A stretch of 8,940 nucleotides of DNA, taken from NCBI GenBank assembly GCA_032126435.1, contig JAQBBE010000233.1:1-8940 (forward strand). Direction: 5' to 3'. Shown piece after piece: positions 7,436 to 8,940 of this stretch; the first letter of the stretch is position 1, and every line of letters starts with the position of its first letter. Origin of the DNA: JAAXQD01 sp032126435 (lineage in GTDB: Bacteria; Desulfobacterota; Desulfobacteria; Desulfobacterales; UBA11574). Both the position numbers and the translations under genes were made by a program. Under the pieces are notes generated by a model that saw nothing but the letters and a program-made list of their open reading frames with translations, ran no database searches and was not told where the DNA came from.

Positions 7436-7439
7436 ACCT
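7399..7439 (+). other. hairpin spanning the stop codon of the 620-residue gene
   Basis: AGGTTCAGAC at 7399-7408 is the exact reverse complement of GTCTGAACCT at 7430-7439. Inside it CGACA (7413-7417) pairs with TGTCG (7426-7430) over an 8-base loop. The TGA stop (7433-7435) lies in the 3' arm. There is no immediate T-run (a short TTTT comes about 14 bases later), so it is a poor terminator; it could be a processing or stability site between this gene and the acyltransferase gene. Confidence 0.5.
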
Positions 7440-7481
7440 TAACGAGAACCGCTTTTATCGTCATCAACATGAAAAGGAACC

Positions 7482-8318
7482 ATGAAGATAGATCACTTCT
7501 GGCATCTTCTCAAAACCGATTTTTCCTATCAAAGCCCCCAAAAACGGCGATTTTTGGTAAAGAAATTTCACAAATGGGCGACACTCATCTATTATATCCA
7601 GCTTTTTTATACCATCCTGACAGAAAGCCTGACAGCACGAAAGAGCTTTTATGAAGGCAAAACCTGGGGAAAGGGTTCGCTTCGCGTCCTTAAAGTTGCA
7701 GAAACCGCAGGGGGAAAATTTCATGTGTCAGGATTGAAAGCTCTCGAGGATTTGAAGGGGCCGGTTGTTTACGTTGCCAACCATATGAGCCTGCTCGACA
7801 CGCTTGTTCTCCCTTGTATACTGCTTGCATTCGGCAAAGTCACATTTGTGGTCAAGGAAGGACTCCTCAGATATCCGGTTCTCGGCACCATTATAAGGGC
7901 GATCCATCCCATCTCAGTTACACGTAAAAATCCCAGGAACGACTTGAAAACCGTCATGGTAAAAGGACAGGCTTTAATTTCCGCCGGTTGCTCCATTATC
8001 ATATTCCCACAGGCCACCCGAAGCGCTACATTCAATCAGACAACGTTTAATTCTATGGGGGTTAAGTTGGCACAAAGGGCCGGCGTTCCCGTTGTGCCGT
8101 TGGCATTAAAGACCGATTTCCAGGGCAATGGGAGAATCATCAAGGATATGGGCGCTGTCGATCCAGGAAAGGAACTCTACATTAAATTCGGGAACCCCAT
8201 GTTTGTGGAAGGCAAGGGGCAGGACATACATAAAAAAGTCGTTAAATTTATTGTTGAAAACCTTAAATCATGGGGCGTAAAGGTTCACCCGAATGTATCC
8301 ATGAAAAATTCGGGCTAA
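7482..8318 (+). CDS. PlsC-like 1-acylglycerol-3-phosphate acyltransferase family protein
   Basis: A membrane-associated acyltransferase of the PlsC/AGPAT family, which moves an acyl chain from acyl-ACP or acyl-CoA to lysophosphatidic acid or a similar lipid acceptor. Motif I is intact: NHMSLLD at 100-106 with the catalytic His101 and Asp106. A block-II-like stretch FVVKEGLLRYPVLG and motif IV AGVPVVPLAL are present. Motif III is unusual: FPQATRS at 175-181 replaces the common FPEGTRS. A hydrophobic segment near residues 33-48 (WATLIYYIQLFYTI) may anchor it to the inner membrane. At 278 residues its size is normal for the family. The start is the ATG at 7482 with AAGGA 3 bases before it; the ATG at 7469 is in another frame. 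It lies 46 bp behind the 620-residue gene and probably in the same operon. The acceptor is not certain, since the family also includes lysolipid and lipid A acyltransferases. Confidence 0.85.
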   Translation: MKIDHFWHLLKTDFSYQSPQKRRFLVKKFHKWATLIYYIQLFYTILTESLTARKSFYEGKTWGKGSLRVLKVAETAGGKFHVSGLKALEDLKGPVVYVANHMSLLDTLVLPCILLAFGKVTFVVKEGLLRYPVLGTIIRAIHPISVTRKNPRNDLKTVMVKGQALISAGCSIIIFPQATRSATFNQTTFNSMGVKLAQRAGVPVVPLALKTDFQGNGRIIKDMGAVDPGKELYIKFGNPMFVEGKGQDIHKKVVKFIVENLKSWGVKVHPNVSMKNSG

Positions 8319-8734
8319 GCATCCGTATCAGGAGCCACCGACATGGGGACTTTAAAAAACTGAACCCCCTCTTCTGTTAATGTCTTTTCTTCTTCTTTGG
8401 TACTGACACCTCTGATATTCCTTGCTTCTGAAACGCCATAATGTATCTTCAAGGCTTCTTTGGAGAAATCGGTCCCGACATCATCAAAATTTTTCTCTAC
8501 AAAATCTATGATCTTTTGACCCATATTTAAAAGATCCGCTTGCTGATCAGAAAATTCCTTCAAAGAGGTCGACGATTTTATGGCAAAGGTCGAAGGAATC
8601 CTGGCAATTGAAGTACTATTACAGACCGGGCATGCGATAAGGCCATTTTTTTCCTGTTTTTCATATGCCTTTCTGTCTTCAAACCAACCCTCAAAAGAAT
8701 GTCCGTTAATGCACTGCAGGTCGTAAGCTATCAT
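8315..8734 (-). CDS. DUF1178 family zinc-ribbon protein
   Basis: A small conserved bacterial protein of unknown function (DUF1178). With the start at the ATG whose first base is 8734, it has 140 residues and opens MIAYDLQCINGH, the usual family beginning. Cys8, His12, Cys35 and Cys38 (CINGH and CPVC) look like a zinc ribbon. The C-terminal half contains the other family hallmark, KIHYG followed by EARNIRG, and an ending rich in acidic residues. A TTG at 8758 would add 8 residues, but it has no ribosome site and the family does not need them. The gene converges on the acyltransferase gene, and their 3' ends overlap by 4 bp (8315-8318), so it is not part of the lipid operon. Function unknown. 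Confidence 0.88.
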   Translation of the reverse strand: MIAYDLQCINGHSFEGWFEDRKAYEKQEKNGLIACPVCNSTSIARIPSTFAIKSSTSLKEFSDQQADLLNMGQKIIDFVEKNFDDVGTDFSKEALKIHYGVSEARNIRGVSTKEEEKTLTEEGVQFFKVPMSVAPDTDA

Positions 8735-8810
8735 ATAATCATTCCGCTCGTTGAACAATTTGGTTAAGTTGAAACTTTTATTGTTAAATAGACACGTTGC
8801 GTTTCCAATT

Positions 8811-8933
8811 CATAAATGAGCAATTTTTGTCCGGATCAAGGCCGCACAAGGGTTTTCGGTGAGGCATACTCCCTGTATGCCGCAGCCGGAAACCCGCGGA
8901 GAACGCAGATCCGGGCAAAAAGGGCCATTTATG
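8811..8933. repeat. 123-bp near-symmetrical palindromic intergenic element
   Basis: Two arms of 59 bases each (8811-8869 and 8875-8933) flank a 5-base centre, TCCCT. The centre stem GGCATAC/GTATGCC is perfect, the next block GGGTTTTCGG/CCGGAAACCC has one mismatch, then comes an unpaired stretch of about 12 bases per side, and the outer part (CCGGATC/GATCCGG, TTTTTG/CAAAAA, CATAAATG/CATTTATG) pairs well. About 42 of 59 positions can pair. The ends are perfect 8-bp inverted repeats, CATAAATG. It holds no gene, has no T-run at its ends, and lies upstream of the DUF1178 gene. This looks like a REP/MITE-type dispersed element; other copies in the genome cannot be seen from here. Confidence 0.7.
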
Positions 8934-8940
8934 GATGGAC

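Noticed and set aside
8735..8758. TTG at 8758 as the start of the DUF1178 gene
   Set aside because: No ribosome site precedes it and the family normally starts at the MIxY segment, so the ATG at 8734 is preferred.
8811..8933. The palindrome as an intrinsic terminator or a two-copy CRISPR-like repeat
   Set aside because: No T-run follows on either strand, the arms are inverted not direct, and no repeat-spacer pattern exists.

Overview
The window carries a chromosomal block of fatty-acid and phospholipid genes on the + strand, followed by one small convergent gene and a long palindromic intergenic element. No rRNA, tRNA, CRISPR array, transposase or phage gene is visible. The protein sequences and the mix of an acyl-CoA dehydrogenase with type II fatty acid synthase (FAS) genes suggest a Gram-negative anaerobe, most likely a Desulfobacterota (Desulfobacteraceae-like) bacterium. 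That assignment comes from recognising the style of the sequences and is only moderately sure.

Layout: (1) 6-2693 is a tight gene run: a long acyl-CoA dehydrogenase, a FabG ketoreductase 2 bp behind it, and an acyl carrier protein with a strong ribosome site. (2) 2694-2891 is a structured gap with three hairpins; the last is terminator-like and its T-run abuts the ribosome site of a TTG-started fabF. (3) fabF (2892-4133) ends in a probable terminator and is followed by a 389-bp non-coding stretch with a candidate promoter and alternative hairpins. (4) 4523-8318 is a second run: fabH, a 620-residue protein that I read as a strongly diverged FabK/nitronate-monooxygenase-type flavin barrel, and a PlsC-like acyltransferase. 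(5) A DUF1178 zinc-ribbon gene lies on the minus strand and overlaps the end of the acyltransferase gene by 4 bp. (6) 8811-8933 is a nearly symmetrical 123-bp inverted repeat.

How the genes fit together: FabH starts a chain, FabF elongates it on ACP, FabG reduces the keto group, and the PlsC-like enzyme moves an acyl chain into a lipid. The set lacks a recognisable malonyl transferase (FabD), dehydratase (FabZ/FabA) and standard enoyl reductase. The two flavoenzymes in the cassette, the acyl-CoA dehydrogenase and the 620-residue barrel protein, both belong to families that act on or near the alpha-beta double bond. They are the natural candidates for the missing redox step or for an anaerobic desaturation step. 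This is the most interesting idea in the window and it is an inference.
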